Positions 1 to 5,345 of a stretch of 5,409 nucleotides of DNA are shown piece by piece. How positions within the stretch are numbered: position 1 is the first letter of the stretch; each line of letters starts with the position of its first letter. Location of the stretch: NCBI GenBank assembly GCA_030613765.1, contig JAUWLI010000222.1, positions 1 through 5,409 of the forward strand. Direction: 5' to 3'. The stretch is from Phycisphaerae bacterium. GTDB taxonomy: Bacteria; Planctomycetota; Phycisphaerae; Sedimentisphaerales; SG8-4. Both the position numbers and the translations under genes were made by a program. The notes under the pieces are model-generated. The model was not told where the DNA came from and did no database searches. It saw only the letters and a program-made list of their open reading frames with translations.

Positions 1-666
1 TTTCTCGACGAGATTGCCAACGCTTCGCCGGCCCTTCAAGTCAAGCTTCTGCGGGTCCTGGAGGACAAACAATTTGAGCCGGTCGGCAGCAATAAGACCA
101 AAACCGTCGATACGCGAATTTTAACTGCTTCAAATCGGAATCTGCATGAGGAGGTAAAGCAGGGGCGGTTCCGGGAAGATTTGTATTACCGGATAAACGT
201 GGTAACAATAAATCTGCCCCCATTGTGTGAGAGGGTCGGGGACGTTTGGCTGCTGGCAAAGCACTTTTTGCGGATGTACTGTGCCCAGCACAATAAACAA
301 AGACTTGGTATTACTGATGAGATGCTGGAGTATTTAGAGCGTTACTCTTGGCCCGGCAACATCCGAGAACTGGAAAATGTAATCGAGCGGGCGGTGTTGC
401 TAAGTAAAGACAAATTCATTGGCCCGGATGACTTGCCGAATTCAATCAAACAAGAGCAAGGCCGGCAGAAAAAAACATATCAGCCGAAGAGCTTGAAAGA
501 GGCTTTGGCTGGGCCGGAGAAAGAGCTTATCCGCCAGGCGCTTGAAGCCAATCACTGGAACAGGCAGGAAACCGCTAAAGCACTTCAGATAAACCGCACA
601 ACTCTATTTAAAAAAATGAAACATTACGACCTCTATACCGAGGCTGAGCGATTAGGCCTGGCCTGA
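1..666 (+). CDS. Sigma-54-dependent transcriptional regulator, NtrC family (C-terminal part, 5' end outside window)
   Basis: The reading frame is open from base 1, so the gene begins upstream. The 221 visible residues start inside the AAA+ domain that remodels sigma-54 RNA polymerase. Visible in order: FLDEIA, the Walker B end of GTLFLDEI (residues 1-6); the sensor I segment [10 protein letters not shown] (39-48); [11 protein letters not shown] with its arginines (57-67); the sensor II helix [18 protein letters not shown] (118-135); a linker; and a Fis-type HTH at about 174-211 ([20 protein letters not shown]). The Walker A, GAFTGA and any receiver or PAS domain lie outside, so the sensed signal cannot be stated. 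A domain end plus HTH of this length is normal for the family and nothing looks broken. The stop is TGA at 664-666, with no convincing terminator downstream. Family assignment is secure; the exact orthologue (NtrC, ZraR, AtoC type) cannot be resolved. Confidence 0.96.
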   Translation, partial: FLDEIANASPALQVKLLRVLEDKQFEPVGSNKTKTVDTRILTASNRNLHEEVKQGRFREDLYYRINVVTINLPPLCERVGDVWLLAKHFLRMYCAQHNKQRLGITDEMLEYLERYSWPGNIRELENVIERAVLLSKDKFIGPDDLPNSIKQEQGRQKKTYQPKSLKEALAGPEKELIRQALEANHWNRQETAKALQINRTTLFKKMKHYDLYTEAERLGLA

Positions 667-669
667 GCA

Positions 670-730
670 ATTGATTATTGAAAAGCAACGATTTGAAAAC
701 AAAACAAGTAGAAAACAGTAAATAATCAAT
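670..730. repeat. Perfect 10-bp AT-rich inverted repeat with 41-nt spacer
   Basis: ATTGATTATT (670-679) is the exact reverse complement of AATAATCAAT (721-730). The spacer is A-rich and contains repeated GAAAAC words. It starts 4 nt after the stop codon of the sigma-54 regulator, so it could form a weak 3'-UTR stem. The loop is too long and the stem too AT-rich for a standard intrinsic terminator, and no T run follows. Function unknown. Confidence 0.35.
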
Positions 731-754
731 AGCAAATTACAAAGATGATTTAAC

Positions 755-810
755 AAAAAAACCCCTGCTTTTGAGGAGGAGAGAGGGGAGAAAGCGATAA
801 AGCAGGGGTT
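755..810 (-). terminator. Intrinsic terminator, minus strand (12-bp stem, T run)
   Basis: AAAGCAGGGGTT (799-810) and AACCCCTGCTTT (760-771) are perfect reverse complements. Read on the minus strand, the stem is followed immediately by five T (759-755) in addition to the two T closing the stem. On the plus strand no T run follows, so the orientation is clear. The 27-nt loop is unusually long for a plain terminator. It would end the small RNA and could also stop read-through from the acyltransferase gene, whose stop codon lies about 115 nt upstream. Confidence 0.7.
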
Positions 811-821
811 AATTGAAAACT
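755..821 (-). ncRNA. Candidate small RNA with 22-nt pyrimidine (anti-Shine-Dalgarno-like) loop
   Basis: This is predicted from three signals in the right order on the minus strand: a promoter at 855-828, a start near 821, and an intrinsic terminator ending in a T run at 759-755. The RNA would be about 67 nt: a short single-stranded 5' leader (AAAGUUUUCAAUU), then a perfect 12-bp hairpin (810-799 with 771-760) closing a 27-nt loop. Positions 794-773 of the loop are an unbroken run of 22 pyrimidines that includes CUCCUCCUC, so it can pair with GGAGG-type ribosome binding sites. Alphaproteobacterial sRNAs with CCUCCUCCC loops (the 'cuckoo'/alpha-r14 type) show the same principle, but I see no evidence of homology to them. 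No ORF fits the region. The alternative is that the hairpin is only a terminator for the acyltransferase gene, with a chance promoter upstream. Confidence 0.55.
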
Positions 822-827
822 TTGGTA

Positions 828-855
828 ATTATGGTCATTTTTTTACCGATGTCAA
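828..855 (-). promoter_or_regulatory. Sigma-70-type promoter of the candidate sRNA
   Basis: Minus strand: -35 TTGACA (855-850, perfect), 16-bp spacer, -10 CATAAT (833-828, 5 of 6). The predicted start is an A at about 823-821, only 11-13 nt before the terminator stem. No minus-strand ORF begins downstream, so its natural product is a short non-coding transcript. Confidence 0.6.
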
Positions 856-881
856 GAATATATTGTTATATATAGCCAAAC

Positions 882-896
882 GAAAACTGTGTTTTC
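882..896. other. Short hairpin in the 3' UTR of the acyltransferase gene
   Basis: GAAAAC (882-887) and GTTTTC (891-896) form a 6-bp stem with a 3-nt loop, 29-43 bases beyond the minus-strand stop codon. It is AT-rich and lacks a T run on either strand, so it is at most a weak 3' structure. The rest of 856-924 shows no gene. Confidence 0.25.
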
Positions 897-924
897 CTCG
901 CTCCGAATCCCTTTATTTTCAACT

Positions 925-2094
925 TCATACTTTAATGAATGTTTTCTTGCGATACATCCAGAAGAGGATTAGCCAAACGAGGGCGATCCCAGCGACTGCG
1001 TGTATGAAATCCTTCCACGGGCCGACGAATTGGTCCAGACCACCTACGAAAACGCTTGCGATTGAGCGAAAATTGATAAGGTGGGTCAACATGTATACGA
1101 AGATGGCATTTGTACCGATGACTACGAAACAATAGGCCCACTTCTTAAAGCCCCATACGTCTATCACAAGATAGAATACTGCCAGTAGCAGGTAGCTAAG
1201 ACCTGCAGCGAAAAGAACAAATGAACTTGTCCAGAGGCGTTTTATGATTGGGAACAAGCCGGCGTAGAAACTACCAATGCCGAAGAACCAGCCGCCCCAC
1301 AGGGCACCGAGTACCAGAGTGCCAATGCCCAGAAAAACAAGTATACGGACCTTACGAGGACCGGAAATCTCGGTTCGCAGCAGATGTCCCGCCATCGCGC
1401 CGAGCATGACGGTGCAGGCGAATGTCATGCTGCTTAGTATCCAGGTGTAGTTGAGACCATCGTCAAATGGATCGAGGATGACCCGGTCAATAAAAGCCGC
1501 AAGGTTTGCATCCTGGTCGAGGCGGTCCGCGATCCGGTCTGGAAAGGGAACGAGCATCATCAAGGCCCAGAACAGGAGCAGCAGGAGCACTGTCGTTACT
1601 ATCTGCCAACGAATACGCATATTCAGGATGATGATTGCTGAAATAAGATAGCCGGCTGCGATGGCCTGCAGCGTGTTGCAGTAAATCTTAAGTTTGGATG
1701 GGTCGAGGAGAAGCAGGTTGCCCTGAGCGATCATGCCGAGGAGAAAGAGAATCACGCTCCGCAGTAAAACGTGGATGTAGAGTTTTCGCTTGCTGTCACC
1801 GCGACCGAGGCGTTTGCTGAAGGAGAACGGCATAACGACACCGACGATGAACAAAAACAACGGCATAATCAGGTCTTCAAATACAAAACCTTCCCACTCA
1901 ACGTGCGTGAGCTGGTTCTTTAGAAAGGCAGTCGTGGGATTGTTTAGTGCCGTGTGCAGGCCGTTGAAGATGTACCAGCCGCCAATGATCCAGAACATAT
2001 CGAAACCGCGCACAGCATCAATGGACATCACTCGGCTGGGCAGTGCATCCTTGGATTCCTTTGACGTTATTTCAGGCTCTTGCAAATCCGTCAT
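925..2094 (-). CDS. Multi-pass membrane acyltransferase, DUF5009 / COG4299 (NagX / HGSNAT-like)
   Basis: This 389-residue polytopic inner-membrane protein resembles the bacterial relatives of heparan-alpha-glucosaminide N-acetyltransferase, which move an acetyl group across the membrane onto an amino sugar. Family marks: SIDAVRGFDMFW at the first membrane helix (24-35); THVEWEG with the candidate catalytic His at 64; DLIMPLFLFIVG (74-85); RLWTSSFVLFAAG (286-298); and GTNAIFVY (327-334). About ten hydrophobic helices are visible, with a basic tail (YRKKTFIKV). The natural substrate cannot be read from sequence; an amino-sugar or cell-wall sugar is likely by family. ATG at 2094 is chosen because it follows GGGGA at 2104-2100; the longer frame to 2169 would run into the tRNA gene. 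A small hairpin (2104-2115) sits against this weak RBS. No promoter is obvious in the 48 nt after the tRNA, so co-transcription with it is likely. Homologues are common in Planctomycetota and Bacteroidota. Confidence 0.9.
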   Translation of the reverse strand: MTDLQEPEITSKESKDALPSRVMSIDAVRGFDMFWIIGGWYIFNGLHTALNNPTTAFLKNQLTHVEWEGFVFEDLIMPLFLFIVGVVMPFSFSKRLGRGDSKRKLYIHVLLRSVILFLLGMIAQGNLLLLDPSKLKIYCNTLQAIAAGYLISAIIILNMRIRWQIVTTVLLLLLFWALMMLVPFPDRIADRLDQDANLAAFIDRVILDPFDDGLNYTWILSSMTFACTVMLGAMAGHLLRTEISGPRKVRILVFLGIGTLVLGALWGGWFFGIGSFYAGLFPIIKRLWTSSFVLFAAGLSYLLLAVFYLVIDVWGFKKWAYCFVVIGTNAIFVYMLTHLINFRSIASVFVGGLDQFVGPWKDFIHAVAGIALVWLILFWMYRKKTFIKV

Positions 2095-2142
2095 TTCTAT
2101 CCCCGCTGAACAGCGATACCGTTCGCACCTGCATACGAAAAT

Positions 2143-2226
2143 TGCCCGGGACTGGAGTCGAACCAGCACGAGCCGAAGCTCACTAGCCCCTCAAGCTAGC
2201 GCGTCTGCCTATTCCGCCACCCGGGC
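2143..2226 (-). tRNA. tRNA-Leu (anticodon GAG)
   Basis: The minus strand folds into a complete class II tRNA. The 7-bp acceptor stem is GCCCGGG (2226-2220) with CCCGGGC (2150-2144), and the discriminator is A at 2143, as expected for leucine. The D stem is GCG/CGC. The anticodon stem CTAGC/GCTAG encloses the loop TTGAGGG, giving anticodon GAG, which reads CUC and CUU. The long variable arm has a GAGC/GCTC stem with a TTCG loop. The T arm is GCTGG-TTCGACT-CCAGT with one G-U pair. CCA is not encoded (AAT follows), so it must be added by tRNA nucleotidyltransferase. No intron or insertion is seen. Confidence 0.97.
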
Positions 2227-2243
2227 TTTAAGTTAAAGTTATG

Positions 2244-2272
2244 ATTATTAGTTATTGTCTGCTGACTGTCAA
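2244..2272 (-). promoter_or_regulatory. Promoter of tRNA-Leu (and probably of the acyltransferase gene)
   Basis: Minus strand: -35 TTGACA (2272-2267, perfect), 17-bp spacer, -10 AATAAT (2249-2244, 5 of 6). The predicted start near 2237 leaves a leader of about 11 nt before the mature tRNA 5' end, a normal arrangement for a housekeeping tRNA promoter. Confidence 0.8.
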
Positions 2273-2420
2273 TCTTCAATTCGAAACCAACTTAACGATA
2301 ATAACATGGATTCTCAGCCAGCAAGGACCACTTATATCAGGCATAAAGCCAAAGATAAGTAATGAAATAACCGCACAAAAAATATAGTGCTCCAGTGATT
2401 TTTTTTAATTTTCTGACTGT
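2273..2420. other. AT-rich intergenic segment without recognisable gene
   Basis: This is the left part of the gap between the divergent tRNA and DUF2089 transcription units. It holds only an 18-codon ORF at 2310-2366 without a ribosome binding site, a lone -10-like TATAGT (2383-2388) on the plus strand without a matching -35, and a T-rich tract at 2399-2412. I see no gene here. Confidence 0.5.
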
Positions 2421-2484
2421 TTTCGACTTAATTTGCTGCAAATCCCCCAAAACAGGCTTTCTGATAGGTTTTAGGGAGTCGAAA
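2421..2484. other. Compact three-helix inverted-repeat structure (possible structured RNA or operator)
   Basis: Three nested inverted repeats fit a three-way junction. P1 is TTTCGACT (2421-2428) with AGTCGAAA (2477-2484), 8 bp and perfect. P2 is ATTTG/CAAAT (2431-2435 and 2439-2443) with triloop CTG. P3 is 2445-2453 with 2468-2476, nine positions. Only 2, 1 and 0 nt join the helices, so P3 would stack on P1. P3 has one C-A mismatch (2448/2473) on the plus strand, which becomes a G-U pair on the minus strand, so a minus-strand RNA would pair completely. Neither strand has a clear promoter or terminator around it. It lies upstream of the predicted start of the DUF2089 operon, so a DNA role is also possible. 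Confidence 0.35.
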
Positions 2485-2520
2485 TTAATTGGGATTTTAT
2501 CTATTTTATCCAAATATTTC

Positions 2521-2548
2521 TTGACTTTATTGTTGGATATGCTAATAT
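2521..2548 (+). promoter_or_regulatory. Extended -10 promoter of the DUF2089 operon
   Basis: Plus strand: -35 TTGACT (2521-2526, 5 of 6), 16-bp spacer ending in TGC (extended -10 motif), -10 TAATAT (2543-2548, 4 of 6). The predicted start is about 2554-2557, at or within 3 nt of the GTG start codon at 2557, implying a leaderless or nearly leaderless mRNA. Confidence 0.55.
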
Positions 2549-2556
2549 TAGTAATT

Positions 2557-2928
2557 GTGGCTAAGAAATTACTATCATCATCGTGTCCCTCTTGTGGGTT
2601 GTCGATGCAGACGACCGCGATGTCCTGCGCGGCCTGTGGGGTCAAAATTGAGGGCAATTTCAGCCAGACATTCTTTAACAGACTGTCTCCGGAAGACCAA
2701 ACCTTCCTCGAGAAATATCTTTTAGCGGGTTTCAGCATCAAAACGCTGGAGCAGGGAAGCTCGCTCGGATATGCGGCGATCCGCTCCAGATTGGACAGGT
2801 TGATGGCAAACTACGAAGCACTGAAGAAAATGGATGCTCAGAAAAAGGCCGTTCTGGAGCAATTACGAACAGATCAAATTAGTGTTGCTGAAGCAAAAGA
2901 GAAACTTGAGAAACTCTCTGGAGATTAA
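2557..2928 (+). CDS. DUF2089 family protein: zinc ribbon, HTH-like segment and SHOCT-like C-terminus
   Basis: The product is a 123-residue cytoplasmic protein. An N-terminal zinc ribbon has four cysteines (10, 13, 24, 27; CPSC and CAAC). It is followed by the DUF2089 core EGNFSQTFFNRLSPEDQTFLEKYL (shown here as residues 32-55) and a helix-turn-helix-like stretch IKTLEQGSSLGYAAIRSRLD (61-80), which in the family matches sigma/RNA-polymerase-type HTH patterns. The C-terminus (97-121) is a SHOCT-like helical pair, VLEQLRTDQISVAEAKEKL. DNA-binding regulation is likely but unproven for the family. The frame stays open upstream to 2395, but those residues are hydrophobic, low in complexity and unlike the family; GTG at 2557 puts MAKK just before the ribbon. 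ATG at 2539 is the alternative start (129 residues), but it overlaps the -10 region. No SD precedes either. It is the first gene of an operon with the membrane protein 1 nt downstream. Confidence 0.85.
   Translation: MAKKLLSSSCPSCGLSMQTTAMSCAACGVKIEGNFSQTFFNRLSPEDQTFLEKYLLAGFSIKTLEQGSSLGYAAIRSRLDRLMANYEALKKMDAQKKAVLEQLRTDQISVAEAKEKLEKLSGD
2920..2924 (+). promoter_or_regulatory. Ribosome binding site of the SHOCT/membrane protein gene
   Basis: GGAGA lies 5 nt before the ATG at 2930, inside the last codons of the DUF2089 gene. It fixes this start over the longer frame that opens at 2834 and supports coupled translation of the two genes. Confidence 0.75.
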
Positions 2929-2929
2929 A

Positions 2930-3904
2930 ATGGACAAGGCATTAAATATATCGTCGGAAGAAGAACTTCTGCAGCTTCGAAATGAAGGTAAGATCAGCGA
3001 GGCTGAATATAATGACCTTCTTGGCACAATGAGGAAATCTCTGCCGAGTGAGCCTGAAGAATCTGCAACACAAATGGACAAGGCAAGGCCTGAATGCAGA
3101 TTTGGCAAGATCGCCTTTTATCTGATGTTAGCAGGGATTGTCGTGCCAATTGTGATTTTCTTTATTTGCTTCGCTATCACGGGCGGTGGGGAAGGGGATG
3201 TCATTTTCAAAGCATGTTTCATCCTTTGCGTACTTTTTGAGATAGCGGCGTTTGTATTCGGTGTGATTTCCTGGTCGGATGTCTTTGGCAAAGCTACTGT
3301 TGTAACTATTTCAGTTATCGCGGTGCTTTTTATTGCCTTGAGTCTTCCTGCTGCAATTTACAACATGGCACGCCAACATCACACCAAGCGGCAAAAACAG
3401 CTATTGTTGGCAGAACAGAATGAAATGCTGGCACAAAAGCAGGCTCTCGCGGCGAAGGCAGTTATCGAGCTGAAGCGATTCAGCCTTGACGATATGGAAG
3501 GGCTAATAACTCAATCGGGTGTCGGCTTTGACAGGCAAATCTCAAGCGATGGCAAGGGCTCTTTGAGAATCCAAGCCTCTGAACCCACAACGGTACGCTT
3601 GTTTGAAACCGGCGACATAGATATCGAGAACGCACGTTTGATTTATCAGGCCCGTGTCCGAACAGAAAATGTAGAAGGTCAAGTTTACCTCGAAATGTGG
3701 TGTCATTTTGCCGGAATCGGGGACGCTTTTTCAAGAGGATTGGCGGCGCCTCTAACTGGTACCACAGAGTGGACAACAGAAGAAATCCCTTTCTTCTTAA
3801 AGAAGGGCGAGAATCCCGACAACGTAAAACTCAATCTGGTTATAAAGGGCACGGGCACTGTCTGGATTGACGATATTCGCTTGTTGAAGGGACCGCTTAG
3901 ATAG
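2930..3904 (+). CDS. Membrane protein with SHOCT-like N-terminus, three TM helices, coiled coil and beta-sandwich C-terminus
   Basis: I do not recognise this 324-residue protein as a named family, but its architecture is clear. Residues 10-34 form a SHOCT-like helical pair (EELLQLRNEGKISEAEYNDL). An acidic linker follows, then three hydrophobic helices (about 61-83, 91-114 and 121-144) and an amphipathic, Q/A/L-rich coiled-coil stretch (148-183). The region 185-320 is beta-rich and resembles the galactose-binding-like fold of carbohydrate-binding modules: it includes the stretch TEWTTEEIPF and ends in the typical GTGTVWIDDIRLL. With the N-terminus inside, three TM helices place the coiled coil and beta domain outside the cytoplasm, a layout that fits a ligand or envelope sensor. 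The gene starts 1 nt after the DUF2089 stop with its own SD, so the two are one operon and probably partners. It ends in tandem stops TAG TAA (3902-3907). Function is inferred only. Confidence 0.85.
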   Translation: MDKALNISSEEELLQLRNEGKISEAEYNDLLGTMRKSLPSEPEESATQMDKARPECRFGKIAFYLMLAGIVVPIVIFFICFAITGGGEGDVIFKACFILCVLFEIAAFVFGVISWSDVFGKATVVTISVIAVLFIALSLPAAIYNMARQHHTKRQKQLLLAEQNEMLAQKQALAAKAVIELKRFSLDDMEGLITQSGVGFDRQISSDGKGSLRIQASEPTTVRLFETGDIDIENARLIYQARVRTENVEGQVYLEMWCHFAGIGDAFSRGLAAPLTGTTEWTTEEIPFFLKKGENPDNVKLNLVIKGTGTVWIDDIRLLKGPLR

Positions 3905-3915
3905 TAAATGCGTTT

Positions 3916-4596
3916 TTACGTTCCTCTTTTGCCATCCCAGAGCAGTACCTGGAGTCGCTGGCAGAAGGCAAAGCCGGTTTTCTTGCACAACTCTGCTACC
4001 ATTGGGGATTTGGTTAACAATTCATCTCTCGTAGCCGCCTGAGGCATCAATATTACATTCGCCAAATCGGCGTTTCCTATTTCCTTCAGAGTCTGCTGTA
4101 TTTCCGGCAAATCGGCTTCCGAATCCACGACGAATTTTAGCTGGTATTCGTAATTATCGATCAACTCGCGCAGAACGGCTATATCCAATCTCGAATCCTC
4201 GTGAATCGCTGCAAGTTCCGGGTCGGTCGGTGTGGAGTTACTCAATTTCGGGCTAATACTCATCAAATCACAGGGCAGGTCCGGTATGAATGCAATACCT
4301 GCGGTTTCGATAGTGATATGTTTGCCGGATGCTTTCAGAGCGTGCGCCAATTCCGGCAAATCCGAATTAACCATCGGCTCGCCACCGGTGATTACGACGA
4401 GTTCGGATGGCCACTGTTGAATAGTCTGCTTGATTTTCGCAATGCTGTAGTGGGCTCCTGCCGTTTGGTCCCAGGCATATTTTGTGTCGCACCATCGGCA
4501 GCGTAGAGGACAGCCTGCCAGACGAATAAACACACTGGGGGCCCCTGCCAGGAAACCCTCGCCCTGCAAAGAATAAAATATTTCGTTTATTCTCAT
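3916..4596 (-). CDS. queE: 7-carboxy-7-deazaguanine synthase QueE (radical SAM)
   Basis: QueE rearranges 6-carboxy-5,6,7,8-tetrahydropterin into 7-carboxy-7-deazaguanine, the ring-contraction step of queuosine and preQ0 synthesis, in the cytoplasm. The 226-residue protein shows FYSLQGEG at the N-terminus (7-14), where the substrate is bound. It has the CX3CX2C cluster motif of the short QueE type in CPLRCRWCDT (Cys 29, 33 and 36) for the 4Fe-4S/SAM centre, ITGGEP (69-74), ISPK (114-117), and the conserved C-terminal block FCQRLQVLLWDGKRG (211-225). Length is normal and no key residue is missing. The ATG shares its A with the TAA stop of queC (TAATG on the minus strand) and has no clear SD, so translation is probably coupled to queC. 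It converges on the membrane protein gene with 11 nt between the stop codons. Confidence 0.97.
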   Translation of the reverse strand: MRINEIFYSLQGEGFLAGAPSVFIRLAGCPLRCRWCDTKYAWDQTAGAHYSIAKIKQTIQQWPSELVVITGGEPMVNSDLPELAHALKASGKHITIETAGIAFIPDLPCDLMSISPKLSNSTPTDPELAAIHEDSRLDIAVLRELIDNYEYQLKFVVDSEADLPEIQQTLKEIGNADLANVILMPQAATRDELLTKSPMVAELCKKTGFAFCQRLQVLLWDGKRGT

Positions 4597-5288
4597 TATG
4601 CGTACTCGATTGGGTCTTTTAGGCCTGCCTCGGCAAAGCCCTTTAATCTTAACCGGCAGGAATCACATCGGCCACAGCTTCTGCCCTGCTCATCCGGGTC
4701 GTAGCAACTGTGCGTCAAAGAATAATCGACGCCGAGTTTGGTGCCGGCAAGGATAATCCGGGCCTTTGTCATATCAATAATCGGAGTATTGATGCGGTAT
4801 TGTCCCCTGCCCTGGACAACAGCTGCAGTGGCCAGGTTAGCGGTTTTCTCAAAAGCCGATATAAATTCAGCCCGGCAGTCAGGATAACCGCTGTAGTCGG
4901 TCGTGTTGACACCGATGAAGATATCAAATGCATCCAATACTTCTGCCCAGGCAAGGGCATAACTCAAGAATATGGTGTTACGTGCAGGCACATAGGTTGG
5001 CGGAATTTGATTTTGATTGTCTAATTCGGCCCTGTCCTTCGGCACTTCAATGGTTAAGTCGGTAAGAGCCGAACCGCCAAACCGGGCTAAATCAATATCA
5101 ATTATGCGATGCTCGCCCACTGCTAAAGAATGAGCTATTTTCTTTGCAGCCTCGATTTCCCGCTGATGCCGTTGGCCATACCTGAAAGTCAAGGCATAGC
5201 ACTGGAAGCCTTCACTGCGGGCAATGGCCAGCGTTGTCGCTGAATCAATTCCACCGCTTAGCAAAACCACCGCTTTTTTATCTGCCAC
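4596..5288 (-). CDS. queC: 7-cyano-7-deazaguanine (preQ0) synthase QueC
   Basis: QueC converts 7-carboxy-7-deazaguanine to preQ0 using ATP and ammonia, directly after QueE. The 230-residue protein has the PP-loop ATP motif SGGIDS (11-16), FRYGQRH (35-41), the [11 protein letters not shown] segment (99-109), [14 protein letters not shown] (126-139), and the zinc site CX9CX2CX2C near the C-terminus (Cys 195, 205, 208 and 211). Length and motifs are complete. The start is GTG at 5288-5286, supported by GGAG 7 nt upstream; the protein then begins [13 protein letters not shown] as in the family. It is first in the pair with queE. The other queuosine genes (folE, queD, queF) are not in the window. 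No preQ1 riboswitch-like sequence is seen upstream. Confidence 0.97.
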   Translation of the reverse strand: MADKKAVVLLSGGIDSATTLAIARSEGFQCYALTFRYGQRHQREIEAAKKIAHSLAVGEHRIIDIDLARFGGSALTDLTIEVPKDRAELDNQNQIPPTYVPARNTIFLSYALAWAEVLDAFDIFIGVNTTDYSGYPDCRAEFISAFEKTANLATAAVVQGRGQYRINTPIIDMTKARIILAGTKLGVDYSLTHSCYDPDEQGRSCGRCDSCRLRLKGFAEAGLKDPIEYA

Positions 5289-5295
5289 CGGTAAA

Positions 5296-5299
5296 CTCC
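5296..5299 (-). promoter_or_regulatory. Ribosome binding site of queC
   Basis: GGAG on the minus strand, 7 nt before the GTG at 5288. It supports this non-ATG start as the true one. Confidence 0.75.
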
Positions 5300-5311
5300 A
5301 TCAAACTTTAT

Positions 5312-5336
5312 ATATGAGAGTTTTCTCATCTCATAT
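5312..5336. repeat. 8-bp inverted repeat upstream of queC
   Basis: ATATGAGA (5312-5319) and TCTCATAT (5329-5336) are perfect reverse complements with a 9-nt spacer, in the 57-nt gap between the possible upstream gene tail and queC. On the minus strand no T run follows, so it is not a terminator for that direction. On the plus strand TTT (5337-5339) follows, which is too short to be convincing. It could be a 5'-UTR stem or an operator site; no clear sigma-70 promoter is visible beside it. Confidence 0.35.
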
Positions 5337-5345
5337 TTTACGCGG

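Noticed and set aside
2095..2169. N-terminal extension of the acyltransferase by 25 codons
   Set aside because: It would overlap the tRNA-Leu gene, gives an Arg/Cys-rich segment unlike the family, and the ATG at 2094 has an RBS-like GGGGA.
2143..2226. tRNA-Leu as a mobile-element attachment site or as a queuosine substrate for the nearby queCE
   Set aside because: No second copy of the tRNA 3' end and no integrase are seen. Queuosine is placed at G34 of GUN anticodons (Tyr, His, Asn, Asp), not GAG.
2310..2366. 18-codon ORF (MDSQPARTTYIRHKAKDK)
   Set aside because: No ribosome binding site, no promoter close by and no recognisable family; ORFs of this length are expected by chance.
2373..2408. 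Plus-strand terminator (GCAC/GTGC stem, then T run)
   Set aside because: Only 4 bp with a 10-nt loop, the T run starts several bases after the stem, and no plus-strand gene precedes it.
2461..2484. Hammerhead-ribozyme-like pieces (CTGATAG followed by GAAA)
   Set aside because: The core needs CUGANGA; CTGATAG has the last two bases swapped, and the segment before GAAA does not form the required stem II. The same bases fit the P1/P3 helices better.
2395..2556. Longer N-terminus of the DUF2089 protein with hydrophobic segments
   Set aside because: The family starts just before the zinc ribbon. The extension has T-rich, low-complexity coding and contains the promoter and the inverted-repeat structure.
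2337..2741. 134-codon minus-strand ORF across the intergenic region and the DUF2089 gene
   Set aside because: It lies largely antisense to a recognisable family and has no RBS or family features of its own.
5289..5345. preQ1 riboswitch before queC
   Set aside because: No type I pseudoknot pattern (C-rich loop with an A-rich tail pairing back) is visible; only a simple 8-bp inverted repeat is present.
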